A stretch of 64,000 nt of DNA. It comes from an uncultured Lachnospiraceae bacterium (lineage in GTDB: Bacteria > Bacillota > Clostridia > Lachnospirales > Lachnospiraceae). Position 1 is the stretch's first letter; every line of letters starts with the position of its first letter. Made by a program: the position numbers and the translations under genes. Below, piece by piece: positions 48,707 through 56,492 of this stretch. The stretch is taken from contig CAJTPU010000006.1 of assembly GCA_910578335.1 (NCBI GenBank), positions 1 through 64,000 of the forward strand, in the 5' to 3' direction. Under the pieces are notes generated by a model. That model saw only the letters and a program-made list of their open reading frames with translations, did not search any database and was not told the origin of the DNA.

Positions 48707-51306
48707 TGGAAGAGTGCAGGCTTATTTTTAAAATGAAAAAATATACCCTGAGGGCTGCTGCAATCCTGTCTGCCGTTTTCGTATCGAGTGTGTTTGGCGC
48801 ATGGAGCAGCGGCGGCAGGAGCGGGCTTATAGACGGGAAGGAGAGGGAAAACAGGCTATATCCATCCGAGACAGAGGCTTTGGAGACAGCGGGGATGCTG
48901 CCTGTCGTCTGCACGCCCGTGAGCGAATGTTACCGGAAGGAAGAGGGCGAAAGCGGTTTTTCCGAGGAGCTGCTTGCCGGTTTGCAGGAATGCGTCAGGG
49001 AAGGCGGCATGGGGGCGGCGGTTGCGGCGTACAGGGACGATACGCTGCTTATTGATGTGGATACGCTGCTTTCGCTCTGTCCGGACTATGAAAGCCTGAT
49101 AGAAAAGCAGGTGGAACAACAGAAGGTCGGCTTGCAGGAGAAGGATATCATTGACGGCATTGTATCCGTCTACAGAGTGGAGCTTGACGGCGAGGCGCTG
49201 CTGGTGGAGTACAGGGATTTGGAAGTTCCATGGTTTTTGCTGAAAAAAACGGAAGAGGGGTATCTTGCGGGGCATGTATATTTTTCGGATTATACGGCGT
49301 CTCCAAGCTGGGAGCATTGCGGGAGGGCAATGTTTGCAGAAGGAGACGGGTACTGCCTGCTGGAGTGGCTTAGGCGGGACGGGGAGGAACTGCTCAGTTT
49401 GTATTACTTTATCCCACAGGAAGGATGGCTGGAAAACATTGGTGAGACAAGGCGGGTTTTTGATTGGGAAATCCGGTATATCAGGGAAACTGCCATAAAG
49501 GCTGTCCCTTCCTTTTTCTATTGCAATCACAGTCACCCGCTGATACAGGAGGTACGGGCATATGTGGAGGAAAACGCCATGCTGTTTGCGGACAGGCTGG
49601 TGGAGGATGATGTCATTTGGGGTGATGAGACGCCGGCAGCGCCGATAGAAAGTAATGCTGCGGTCACATGGAAAACAGGGGAGAGTGAGGAAGTGTATCC
49701 CTCTGAGTGGGATATAGAAGTTTCGTGGGCGGATTATGACAATGACGGCGAGGCAGAATTGTTTTGGCGTGCGCACCATTATGCGGAAGCGGCAAAAAAT
49801 GCGCTTCTTACCAAAGAAGGTGACGGATACAGGGCGGAAGCTATCAGTTTATATGGCGCGGACATGCCTGCCGTGGAGCTGTGGTTTGCAGAATTTTCCG
49901 GAAAAACGGTGACTTTTGAAATCGTGGCGCCCTACGGGGCAGAGTATCCGCTTTTGGCGGCATATCTGGTGGAGGGAAACAAGAAAACACTGATTCTGAC
50001 TTGTCAGCTTGTCTACGGAAAGACGGTAGAAATCGACGACAATGAATATGCGGGCACAAACAGCTTTCAGGTAAGGCAGTCCATGCCGCTGCTTGCGGGG
50101 CAGGAAGAGGAAACAAGGGAACAGACCGCCTTTAGAAGGAAGCTGACTGCGTGGGTACGGGAAGCGTGCAGGGATGTCGTCATAGAGCCCTTACAGGAGG
50201 AGACGTCTTTTCCGGCGGATTTTCTGGAATTTATCGAGGAGGGAGCGGCGTGGTGTTTATCAGGGAAGCTTTTTTCGGCGTATGCAGCGCCTTATGAGGT
50301 GAATACGGAGAAGGATTTGGAAGAGTTTAAAGAGAAATATGAAGTGGAATATGGCTGGGACTATGATATGGCATACCGTTGGGAGGCATCTGACGGAACG
50401 GTCAATTATCTCGTGAGCGAAACACTGGATAGTATGAATTTAGTGAATACATTGTACTGGTATCGGGATGATGGAGACGGCTTGTATCAAAAAGAGCCGA
50501 TTACGGATTTGGACCGCGATTACGGTTCCTACTGCGGCGTTTTGTCCTACGGCGGACGGCTGTACTGTGTCACCGTGTCAGTAGTAAATTTATGGAGAGA
50601 GCCATTGCGGATGGATTTGATTTCTTTAGGAGAGGCGGGAGAGTGGGAGCATTACTTCCTTTCCTTTTCTTATGAAGAAAAAACGTTGGAACTGCTTTCC
50701 TTGGAAGAAAACGGGGCGCTGCAGGATTATGTGGAGGAGGAAGCGGATGCCATCTATGCGGCATGTATGCATGAAACCCCTTTTAGTCAAGGGCGGGGAG
50801 AAGCGGACATGATACCGAAGGAGGTATGGCGCGACATCAAAAACAGGGATTTCAGCTATTCACAGAAGGAATTATGGTATACTTCCGCGCACCATGATTT
50901 CAAACCGGTGGATGCAGATAATGATGGAGAAAATGAATACGCTGCTATCTATGTGATGTATGGCAAATATCGGGATTATATAGATTATAGCGTGTATGGA
51001 TGGCATGATGGAACGTTTACAGAGTTTACGCTGGAGGGAGAAGGGCTTTTGTGCTGCTATGAGGACAGGGATAACGGTTACGGGATTACCGGCGAATTAG
51101 ACCAGCTTTGGTTTGAGGAGATTGACGGCGTGACCTATCTGTTTACGGCAGAAAAGCTTACGTTACTTGACGGTTTCCTGCTGCGCGCCCGCGTGATACA
51201 GGACGGCAGGGTACAGGATGCAGGCGCATGGCTGTTTCGGCATACCGGTGTGATTTTGCAGGATATACAGGAAATGGGAGAGTATGAATCCTGGATGGCG
51301 GCGTGA
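48706..51306 (+). CDS. Array protein 5: predicted secreted/membrane-anchored protein of unknown family
   Basis: 866 residues. Membrane segment LRAAAILSAVFVSSVFGAW; then RLYPSETEALETAGMLPVVCTPVSECYRKEEG, FSEELLAGLQECVREGG, AYRDDTLLIDVDTLLSLCPDYESL, WFLLKKTEEGYLAG, EIRYIRETAIKAVPSFFYCN, WADYDNDGEAELFWRA (near 342), LWFAEFSGKTVTFEIVAPYG, YRWEASDGTVNYLVSE, DYGSYCGVLSYGGRLYCV, VWRDIKNRDFSYSQ, DADNDGENEYA (near 739), LWFEEIDGVTYLFTAEKLTLLDGFLLRARVIQDG, GAWLFRHTGVILQDIQEMGEYESWMAA. AAAGAGG precedes ATG 48706, which overlaps the HAD stop. Closest relative is array protein 4. The 268-bp gap after it contains a hairpin element. Confidence 0.8.
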   Translation: MEECRLIFKMKKYTLRAAAILSAVFVSSVFGAWSSGGRSGLIDGKERENRLYPSETEALETAGMLPVVCTPVSECYRKEEGESGFSEELLAGLQECVREGGMGAAVAAYRDDTLLIDVDTLLSLCPDYESLIEKQVEQQKVGLQEKDIIDGIVSVYRVELDGEALLVEYRDLEVPWFLLKKTEEGYLAGHVYFSDYTASPSWEHCGRAMFAEGDGYCLLEWLRRDGEELLSLYYFIPQEGWLENIGETRRVFDWEIRYIRETAIKAVPSFFYCNHSHPLIQEVRAYVEENAMLFADRLVEDDVIWGDETPAAPIESNAAVTWKTGESEEVYPSEWDIEVSWADYDNDGEAELFWRAHHYAEAAKNALLTKEGDGYRAEAISLYGADMPAVELWFAEFSGKTVTFEIVAPYGAEYPLLAAYLVEGNKKTLILTCQLVYGKTVEIDDNEYAGTNSFQVRQSMPLLAGQEEETREQTAFRRKLTAWVREACRDVVIEPLQEETSFPADFLEFIEEGAAWCLSGKLFSAYAAPYEVNTEKDLEEFKEKYEVEYGWDYDMAYRWEASDGTVNYLVSETLDSMNLVNTLYWYRDDGDGLYQKEPITDLDRDYGSYCGVLSYGGRLYCVTVSVVNLWREPLRMDLISLGEAGEWEHYFLSFSYEEKTLELLSLEENGALQDYVEEEADAIYAACMHETPFSQGRGEADMIPKEVWRDIKNRDFSYSQKELWYTSAHHDFKPVDADNDGENEYAAIYVMYGKYRDYIDYSVYGWHDGTFTEFTLEGEGLLCCYEDRDNGYGITGELDQLWFEEIDGVTYLFTAEKLTLLDGFLLRARVIQDGRVQDAGAWLFRHTGVILQDIQEMGEYESWMAA

Positions 51307-51343
51307 GGGCAGGGAATTGCGGAAAGAGGAAGTTGCAAGTGTC

Positions 51344-51478
51344 ATTGTGCCCATGATATATTTCAACGCAGACCCGCTTCCGCTTCGAAAAAAACGTAGC
51401 GGTACTAAGCTCGAAAGAACCTCGCTAAGTACCGACGTTTTTTAAGAGTCTGCTTATGAAATATATCATGGGCACAAT
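51344..51478. repeat. 135-bp hairpin element (family with 34751-34888)
   Basis: Perfect 22-base inverted repeats at 51344-51365 and 51457-51478 (ATTGTGCCCATGATATATT plus TCA). Inner arms: GCAGAC with GTCTGC, AAAAAACGT with ACGTTTTTT, CGGTACT with AGTACCG, AGC with GCT, around a TCGAAAGAACCTC loop. It is the same family as 34751-34888 in reverse orientation, including matching flanks; interior sequences differ yet both remain self-complementary. Confidence 0.82.
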
Positions 51479-51516
51479 TCGGAAGCAGCAAGTGAGAGTT
51501 TCGCAATTTCTGAATA

Positions 51517-51543
51517 GGATTAGGGCTTTTGACACCCTAATCC
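51517..51543. repeat. Short dispersed palindrome (site D)
   Basis: GGATTAGGG, nine-base loop CTTTTGACA, CCCTAATCC: a perfect 9-bp stem. It is the same core as 36832-36857 and the ends of the 34339-34565 palindrome. It lies 32 bp before the start of array gene 6. Confidence 0.7.
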
Positions 51544-51574
51544 GAATAAAGAAGTTACAGAAAAGAGGAATTGT

Positions 51575-54229
51575 ATGGGAAGACAGAAGGAAAAAATTTG
51601 TAAAAAATATGTTCTGTGGGCGGTAGCAGTGTTTTGCGCAGCGGTGGTGCCGGGCATGTCTGGAGGACAGGTAAATGCAAAAAAGAGTGATTTGTCTGCC
51701 AATACAAAGCAGTCATTGTTTCAGAGACCGGAAGACAGATTTTACCCTTCGCAGGAGGAAGCAGCGCGACTTGCAGATACGCTGCCCATGATTTGTACGC
51801 CTGTGGAGGAGACTTATCAGAAGAATGAGGGCGAACCGGGATTTTCGGAAGAAATACTTGCGGATTTGCAGGAATATGTCCGGCGGGGGGAAGAGGCAAA
51901 AGCCATTGACGCCTACCGTGATGAGACTCTTCTGATTGAGGAGAAGGAGCTGTGGGAATGGTGCCCGAAGTATGAAACTTTGCTGGCAGAATGGCTGGGG
52001 GAGCATTGGGATGTCAAGGTAAATCCGGAAGATGTGGCAGACAATATTGTGCAAATCTATCAATTGGGGCAGGAAGGGGAAAAGGAACTGATGCTGTTAG
52101 AGTACAGTGGACTTGAAATTCCCTGGTATTACATAGAAAAGGAAGGGGAAGCGTATCAAATCGGCTCTGTCAGGCTGGAGGGCTATGGAAGCATGAGCGG
52201 GCAGCCCTGCGAAAGAGTCGTATTTGCCGATAAGGACGGATACTGCCTGCTGTTACGGGGGATTGTGCGGAGTTCCTATACAAAAGAGGAAGGACTGCTT
52301 TGGCTGTGCCGCTTTACCTTACGGGAAGAGGAGGGAGAATCTCCCTTTAGCAGAGAAGAAACAAGGTATATCAGAGCAAGAATCACGAGAGTGGCGCCGG
52401 ACTTTTTCTATCTGCATGACGGTGCGGCACTGACTCTGTCCGTGCAGGCGTACGTGGAGGAAAATGCGGCTGTTTTTGCGGACAGGCTGCTTGGGGATGA
52501 AGTTATCTGGGGGGATGAAGAATGCGCAGAAGAGCTTGAGAAGGACGCAGAAATTTTATGGACGGAATTGGACAAACAGGATACTGTCAAGGACTGGGAG
52601 TGGCTGGACCATGTTTGTCAGGCAGATTATGACAATGACGGCAGGGAAGAGCTGTTCTGGCGCGGTTTTCGGTGGAATCGCAGGGAAAATGCGTTGCTTT
52701 TGGAGGAAGGCGACGGATACCGGACGTCATATGTCCGGCTTTTTGACAAGGATGTGACTGCAGAACAGATGTGGTTTGTGGAATTTGAGGGAAAAATCGT
52801 TACCTTTGAAATTGCTGAGCCATACGGGACGGATTGTCCGTTTTTGTCTGCATACCTGATAGAAAAAAATAAGAAAACGCCGATTCTGACCTGTCAGCTT
52901 GTTTATGGGCAGACAGTGGAAATCGACAAAGACTCGTATGTCGGATATGGATATGATACAGACTGCTTCGGAATCAAGCCTGTTGTGCCCCTGATTGCGG
53001 GGTTGGAGGCAGAGTCGGAAGAACAGGCGGCTTTTCGGGAAAAATTGACGGCATGGATACGGGGAGTGGGGGAAGAGGTTACCGTAACGCCCACGGAGGA
53101 AGAGGCGCCGCTTCCGGAGGATTTTCTTGCTTTTCTCAGGGCGGGCGCAGCATGGAGTATATCGGGAAGGCACTTTTCTGCATATGTGTCGCCCTATGAG
53201 GTGGATACGGAAAGGGATTTGGCAGAATTTGAAGAGAAATATAAGGAGCAGCTTTCGCATTCGGATGCCTGGTATGATATGGTGTACCGCTGGGAGGCAT
53301 CTGATGGAACGGACAATTATCTTGTGAGTGAAGCTTGGGATTTTGGGGAGCAAATCAATACGCTGTACTGGTATCGGGACGATGGCGAAGGGGTGTATCA
53401 AAAAGAGGCGATTACCGATTTGTCTACAGATTACGGCTCGTACTGCGGTATTCTTTCTTACGGCGGGCGGCGCTACTGTGTGATTGTGGGGCGGGATACC
53501 TGGATTTCGCCTTTGCGGATGGATTTGATTGCCTTGGGGGATGCGGGAGAATGGGAACATTACTGTATTTCTTTTACCTATGAATCAGAGCGGTATGATA
53601 CCTATGCGTTTTGTGATACGGGTACGCCGGCAGCGCTTAAAGACTATGTGTCGGAGAAATCCGAAGAAATCCTTGCCTGTATGCCTTGGGAGGTATACGG
53701 GGGATACGGCGCTTATGAGGAACTGCCGAGCGAAGTGTGGCGGAATATTAAAAACAGAGATTTATCCTATGCCGTAGAATATGCTGCGTATACATCATGG
53801 GGCACGCCCGGGTACAATCATTACAGGGAGGTGGATGTGGATAACGACGGGGAGCCGGAGTACACGGCTTCTTATCAAGTATGGGCTCCCAGAGGCGACA
53901 GATTTTTATTCCATACGACATATGGCTGGCGGGACGGCGCATTTGTGGAACTGTCGCTGGGAGAGGGAATTTTGGATTCTTATGAGGATAGGGAGGACGG
54001 CTATGGGGTACTTAGCGGTTTGAAACAGCTCTGGTTTGAGGAACTGGACGGTGTGACCTACCTGTTTACGGTGGAAGAGCTTTCCCTGTTTGACAGCTAT
54101 CTGCTGCGCGTCCGCCTGATACAGGACGGCAAGGTGCAGGATATGGGCGCCTGGCTGTTTCGGCATAGGGGCGCTGTGCTGGAGGATATGCAGAAGATGG
54201 AGGAATATGAATCCTGGATGGCGGCGTAA
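51575..54229 (+). CDS. Array protein 6: predicted secreted/membrane-anchored protein of unknown family
   Basis: 884 residues. N-terminus MGRQKEKICKKYVLWAVAVFCAAVVPGMSGGQVNA looks like a signal peptide with possible cleavage after VNA. Shared blocks: RFYPSQEEAARLADTLPMICTPVEETY, FSEEILADLQEYVRRG, AYRDETLLIEEKELWEWCPKYE, LSVQAYVEENAAVFADRL, IWGDEE, QADYDNDGREELFWRG (near 348), MWFVEFEGKIVTFEIAEPYG, YRWEASDGTDNYLVSE, DYGSYCGILSYGGRRYCV, VWRNIKNRDLSYA, DVDNDGEPEY (near 754), LWFEELDGVTYLFTVEELSLFDSYLLRVRLIQDG, GAWLFRHRGAVLEDMQKMEEYESWMAA. AAAGAGGAA precedes the ATG. Last copy before the core yicC operon; follows repeat elements, with no clear promoter of its own. Confidence 0.8.
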   Translation: MGRQKEKICKKYVLWAVAVFCAAVVPGMSGGQVNAKKSDLSANTKQSLFQRPEDRFYPSQEEAARLADTLPMICTPVEETYQKNEGEPGFSEEILADLQEYVRRGEEAKAIDAYRDETLLIEEKELWEWCPKYETLLAEWLGEHWDVKVNPEDVADNIVQIYQLGQEGEKELMLLEYSGLEIPWYYIEKEGEAYQIGSVRLEGYGSMSGQPCERVVFADKDGYCLLLRGIVRSSYTKEEGLLWLCRFTLREEEGESPFSREETRYIRARITRVAPDFFYLHDGAALTLSVQAYVEENAAVFADRLLGDEVIWGDEECAEELEKDAEILWTELDKQDTVKDWEWLDHVCQADYDNDGREELFWRGFRWNRRENALLLEEGDGYRTSYVRLFDKDVTAEQMWFVEFEGKIVTFEIAEPYGTDCPFLSAYLIEKNKKTPILTCQLVYGQTVEIDKDSYVGYGYDTDCFGIKPVVPLIAGLEAESEEQAAFREKLTAWIRGVGEEVTVTPTEEEAPLPEDFLAFLRAGAAWSISGRHFSAYVSPYEVDTERDLAEFEEKYKEQLSHSDAWYDMVYRWEASDGTDNYLVSEAWDFGEQINTLYWYRDDGEGVYQKEAITDLSTDYGSYCGILSYGGRRYCVIVGRDTWISPLRMDLIALGDAGEWEHYCISFTYESERYDTYAFCDTGTPAALKDYVSEKSEEILACMPWEVYGGYGAYEELPSEVWRNIKNRDLSYAVEYAAYTSWGTPGYNHYREVDVDNDGEPEYTASYQVWAPRGDRFLFHTTYGWRDGAFVELSLGEGILDSYEDREDGYGVLSGLKQLWFEELDGVTYLFTVEELSLFDSYLLRVRLIQDGKVQDMGAWLFRHRGAVLEDMQKMEEYESWMAA

Positions 54230-54251
54230 AGCTGGCGCCGTAACGCTTTGC

Positions 54252-54280
54252 TTGACGATTTCTTCGGTTTTGTCTATAAT
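54252..54280 (+). promoter_or_regulatory. Sigma-A promoter of the yicC-remA-gmk-rpoZ operon
   Basis: TTGACG at 54252-54257, exactly 17 bases, perfect TATAAT at 54275-54280. The leader of about 85 bases contains two hairpins before ATG 54373. Confidence 0.85.
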
Positions 54281-54303
54281 GAAAGCAGTAAACCTTGGTT
54301 TGA

Positions 54304-54338
54304 GGCAGCAGGAAGCTGTAAGGATGCTTCCTGCTGCC
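54304..54338 (+). promoter_or_regulatory. Strong leader hairpin before yicC
   Basis: GGCAGCAGGAAGC (54304-54316) and GCTTCCTGCTGCC (54326-54338): a 13-bp perfect stem with a 9-base loop, followed by a second small hairpin (CCCGC-CTGA-GCGGG) that ends in the GGGAGG ribosome binding region. No T-run follows, so it is a leader structure rather than a terminator; it might control stability or translation. Confidence 0.7.
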
Positions 54339-54372
54339 GGATTCCCCGCCTGAGCGGGAGGATGGAGCACAG

Positions 54373-55251
54373 ATGATAAAAAGCATGACCGGTTTCGGCA
54401 GATGCGAGCTGTCGGAAGGAAGCCGCAAATTCACAGTGGAGATGAAATCCGTCAACCACAGGTATCTTGACGTCAATATCAAGATGCCAAAAAAGCTTAA
54501 TTTTTTTGAATCGTCCATTAGGAGCGAACTGAAAAATTATATCCAGCGGGGCAAGGTGGATATTTTTATTACCTACGAGGATTTTTCCGAAAAGGGAAGC
54601 TGTGTGAAGTACAATCATGAGCTGGCGGCGGAATATCTTTCTTATCTGCGGCAGATAGCAGAGGAATTCGGACTGGATAATGATGTCAGAGTGTCTACGC
54701 TGGCAAGGTATCCGGAGGTTCTGACGCTTGAGGAGCAGGAGGAGGACGAGGAGGAGCTGTGGCGGGAGCTTGACAGGGCGTTAAAGCAGGCTGCGGAAGC
54801 TTTTGTAGAGACGCGCATCAAGGAAGGAGACAACCTAAAAGCAGACCTTGTGGAAAAGCTGGACGGTATGCTTGTGCATGTGGATTTTATTGCAGAACGC
54901 TCCCCGCAAATCATAGAAGAATACAAACAAAAGCTGCATGACAAGGTAAAAGAGCTGCTCTGTGATGCACATGTGGAGGAGAGCAGGCTTTTGACGGAGG
55001 TTACTATTTTTGCGGATAAGGTCTGTGTGGATGAAGAGCTGGTGCGGCTACGGAGCCATATTGAGGCGACGAAGGCGGCGCTTTTAGAGGGCGGCGGCGT
55101 TGGCAGGAAGCTGGACTTTATTGCGCAGGAGATGAACAGGGAAGCCAATACGATTTTGAGTAAGACAAGCGATTTGGAGGTTTCGTCCCATGCCATTGAG
55201 CTAAAGACGGAGATTGAAAAGGTCAGGGAACAGATTCAAAATATTGAATAA
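54373..55251 (+). CDS. yicC: YicC/YloC family endoribonuclease
   Basis: 292 residues. N-terminal YicC-like domain opens MIKSMTGFGRCELSEGSRKFTVEMKSVNHRYLDVNIKMPKKL, diagnostic for the family; the C-terminal DUF1732 domain is LLTEVTIFADKVCVDEELVRLRSHIEATKAALLEGGGVGRKLDFIAQEMNREANTILSKTSD. Family members (E. coli YicC, B. subtilis YloC) are hexameric endoribonucleases acting on small RNAs. It is first gene of an operon with its own sigma-A promoter and structured leader; remA begins 13 bp later. Gene order matches other Firmicutes. Confidence 0.95.
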   Translation: MIKSMTGFGRCELSEGSRKFTVEMKSVNHRYLDVNIKMPKKLNFFESSIRSELKNYIQRGKVDIFITYEDFSEKGSCVKYNHELAAEYLSYLRQIAEEFGLDNDVRVSTLARYPEVLTLEEQEEDEEELWRELDRALKQAAEAFVETRIKEGDNLKADLVEKLDGMLVHVDFIAERSPQIIEEYKQKLHDKVKELLCDAHVEESRLLTEVTIFADKVCVDEELVRLRSHIEATKAALLEGGGVGRKLDFIAQEMNREANTILSKTSDLEVSSHAIELKTEIEKVREQIQNIE

Positions 55252-55264
55252 GCGAGAGGCAGCA

Positions 55265-55543
55265 ATGAACAGACTGATTCATATTGGTTTTGGCAATATC
55301 GTAAATACGGGTAAAATTATCGCGATTGTTAGCCCCGATTCCGCGCCGGTAAAGCGCATGGTACAAAATGCAAAGGAGAAGGGCATGGCGATAGATGCCA
55401 CACAGGGACGCAAGACGAAGTCCGTGCTTGTCATGGAAAACAGCCAGCTTGTGCTGTCGGCGCTTCTGCCGGAGACCATAGCGGGCAGGGCGCAGCTTTG
55501 CGGCGAGGAAGGCTTGTCAGGAGGCGGCGAGGAGGATGAATAG
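55265..55543 (+). CDS. remA: RemA-like DNA-binding regulator (DUF370)
   Basis: 92 residues. MNRLIHIGFGNIVNTGKIIAIVSPDSAPVKRMVQNAKEKGMAIDATQGRKTKSVLVMENSQLVLSALLPETIA-type sequence is the full RemA family; it forms a ring-shaped DNA-binding oligomer and activates matrix and osmoprotection genes in B. subtilis. In Clostridia without tapA/eps targets the regulon is unknown. The C-terminus has an acidic Gly/Glu tail. The frame opens at 55214 within yicC, but ATG 55265 matches the family start. The end overlaps gmk by 8 bp. Confidence 0.93.
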   Translation: MNRLIHIGFGNIVNTGKIIAIVSPDSAPVKRMVQNAKEKGMAIDATQGRKTKSVLVMENSQLVLSALLPETIAGRAQLCGEEGLSGGGEEDE

Positions 55544-56165
55544 AGGAATACTGATAGTGCTCTCGGGATTTTCCGGCGCAGGGAAAGGGACTCTGATGAA
55601 GGAGCTTATGAAGACGTATGACAATTATGCGCTTTCTATTTCCATGACGACCAGAAGCCCCAGACCGGGCGAGGTGGACGGCAGGGAATATTTCTTTTCC
55701 ACCAGAGAAACTTTTGAAGAAAAGATTGCACAAAACGGATTAATAGAGTATGCTGAGTATTGTGGCAATTATTACGGAACACCGCGGGATTATGTGGAGG
55801 AACAGCTTGCAAAAGGAAAGGATGTCATTTTAGAGATTGAGATTCAGGGGATGCGCAAGGTAAAGCAGATGTTTCCCGAGGTGCTTGCGCTGTTTGTGAC
55901 ACCGCCTTCGGCAGCAGAGTTGGAGAGACGGCTGCGGGGCAGGGGTACGGAGACGGAGGAAGCCATCAGGAAGAGGCTTATGCGCGCGGCAGGCGAGGCG
56001 GACGGCGTGGAGGATTATGCGTATATCGTAATCAACGACGATTTGCAGGCGTGTGTTGCGCAGATACACGGCATCGTGCAGGCGGCAAAGCTGTCCACCG
56101 TGAGAAATGCGGCATTTATTAAGAATATCAGAAAAGAAATAAGCGATTTATCGAAAGGAGAATAA
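55536..56165 (+). CDS. gmk: Guanylate kinase
   Basis: GMP + ATP to GDP + ADP, cytosolic, essential for guanine nucleotide synthesis and (p)ppGpp balance. P-loop SGFSGAGKGTL at residues 9-19, GMP-binding SISMTTRSPRPGEVDGREYFF near 34-54, EYAEYCGNYYGTP, EIEIQGMRKVKQMFPE and RLRGRGTETEEAIRKRL in the lid. 209 residues is normal. It overlaps remA by 8 bp and precedes rpoZ by one base, so the operon is translationally coupled. Confidence 0.97.
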   Translation: MNRGILIVLSGFSGAGKGTLMKELMKTYDNYALSISMTTRSPRPGEVDGREYFFSTRETFEEKIAQNGLIEYAEYCGNYYGTPRDYVEEQLAKGKDVILEIEIQGMRKVKQMFPEVLALFVTPPSAAELERRLRGRGTETEEAIRKRLMRAAGEADGVEDYAYIVINDDLQACVAQIHGIVQAAKLSTVRNAAFIKNIRKEISDLSKGE

Positions 56166-56166
56166 T

Positions 56167-56412
56167 ATGTTACATCCATCTTATACCGACTTAATGAAGG
56201 TTGTGAATGCGGACGTGGAGCAGGGAGAGGAGCCGGTAGTCAGCAGTAGGTATTCCATTGTGATGGCGACCTCAAAAAGGGCGCGGCAGATTATCAGCGG
56301 CGATGCGCCTTTAGTGGACGGCAGAGGAAAAAAGCCGTTGTCCGTTGCAGTAGAGGAACTGAATGACGGGAAAATCAAGATTTTAAATGACGAAGAAGAG
56401 CAACAGGCATAA
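56167..56412 (+). CDS. rpoZ: DNA-directed RNA polymerase omega subunit
   Basis: 81 residues. MLHPSYTDLMKVVN (normally conserved as ML-x-P-S-x-x-x-L), SRYSIVMATSKRARQIISG and DGRGKKPLSVAVEELNDGKIKIL are typical of clostridial omega. Stabilises beta-prime in RNA polymerase. AAAGGAG precedes the ATG. It follows gmk directly, as in most Firmicutes, and a terminator follows at 56422-56453. Confidence 0.95.
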   Translation: MLHPSYTDLMKVVNADVEQGEEPVVSSRYSIVMATSKRARQIISGDAPLVDGRGKKPLSVAVEELNDGKIKILNDEEEQQA

Positions 56413-56421
56413 AAGGCAGAT

Positions 56422-56453
56422 AAGAGAAAGACCGGCTTCGGGATTTCTCTTTC
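56422..56453 (+). terminator. Terminator after rpoZ
   Basis: AAGAGAAA (56422-56429) pairs with TTTCTCTT (56444-56451), with an inner CCG-GCTT-CGG tetraloop-like hairpin, then TCTTGTC. Likely ends most yicC-operon transcripts, with partial read-through to rimO. Confidence 0.7.
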
Positions 56454-56492
56454 TTGTCATATAGGAAAGTACATTTTATAAAGGAAAAATAT

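Noticed and set aside
51529..51557. Possible promoter TTGACA in the short palindrome before array gene 6
   Set aside because: No acceptable -10 lies 16-18 bases downstream; the TTGACA is part of the dispersed palindrome core.
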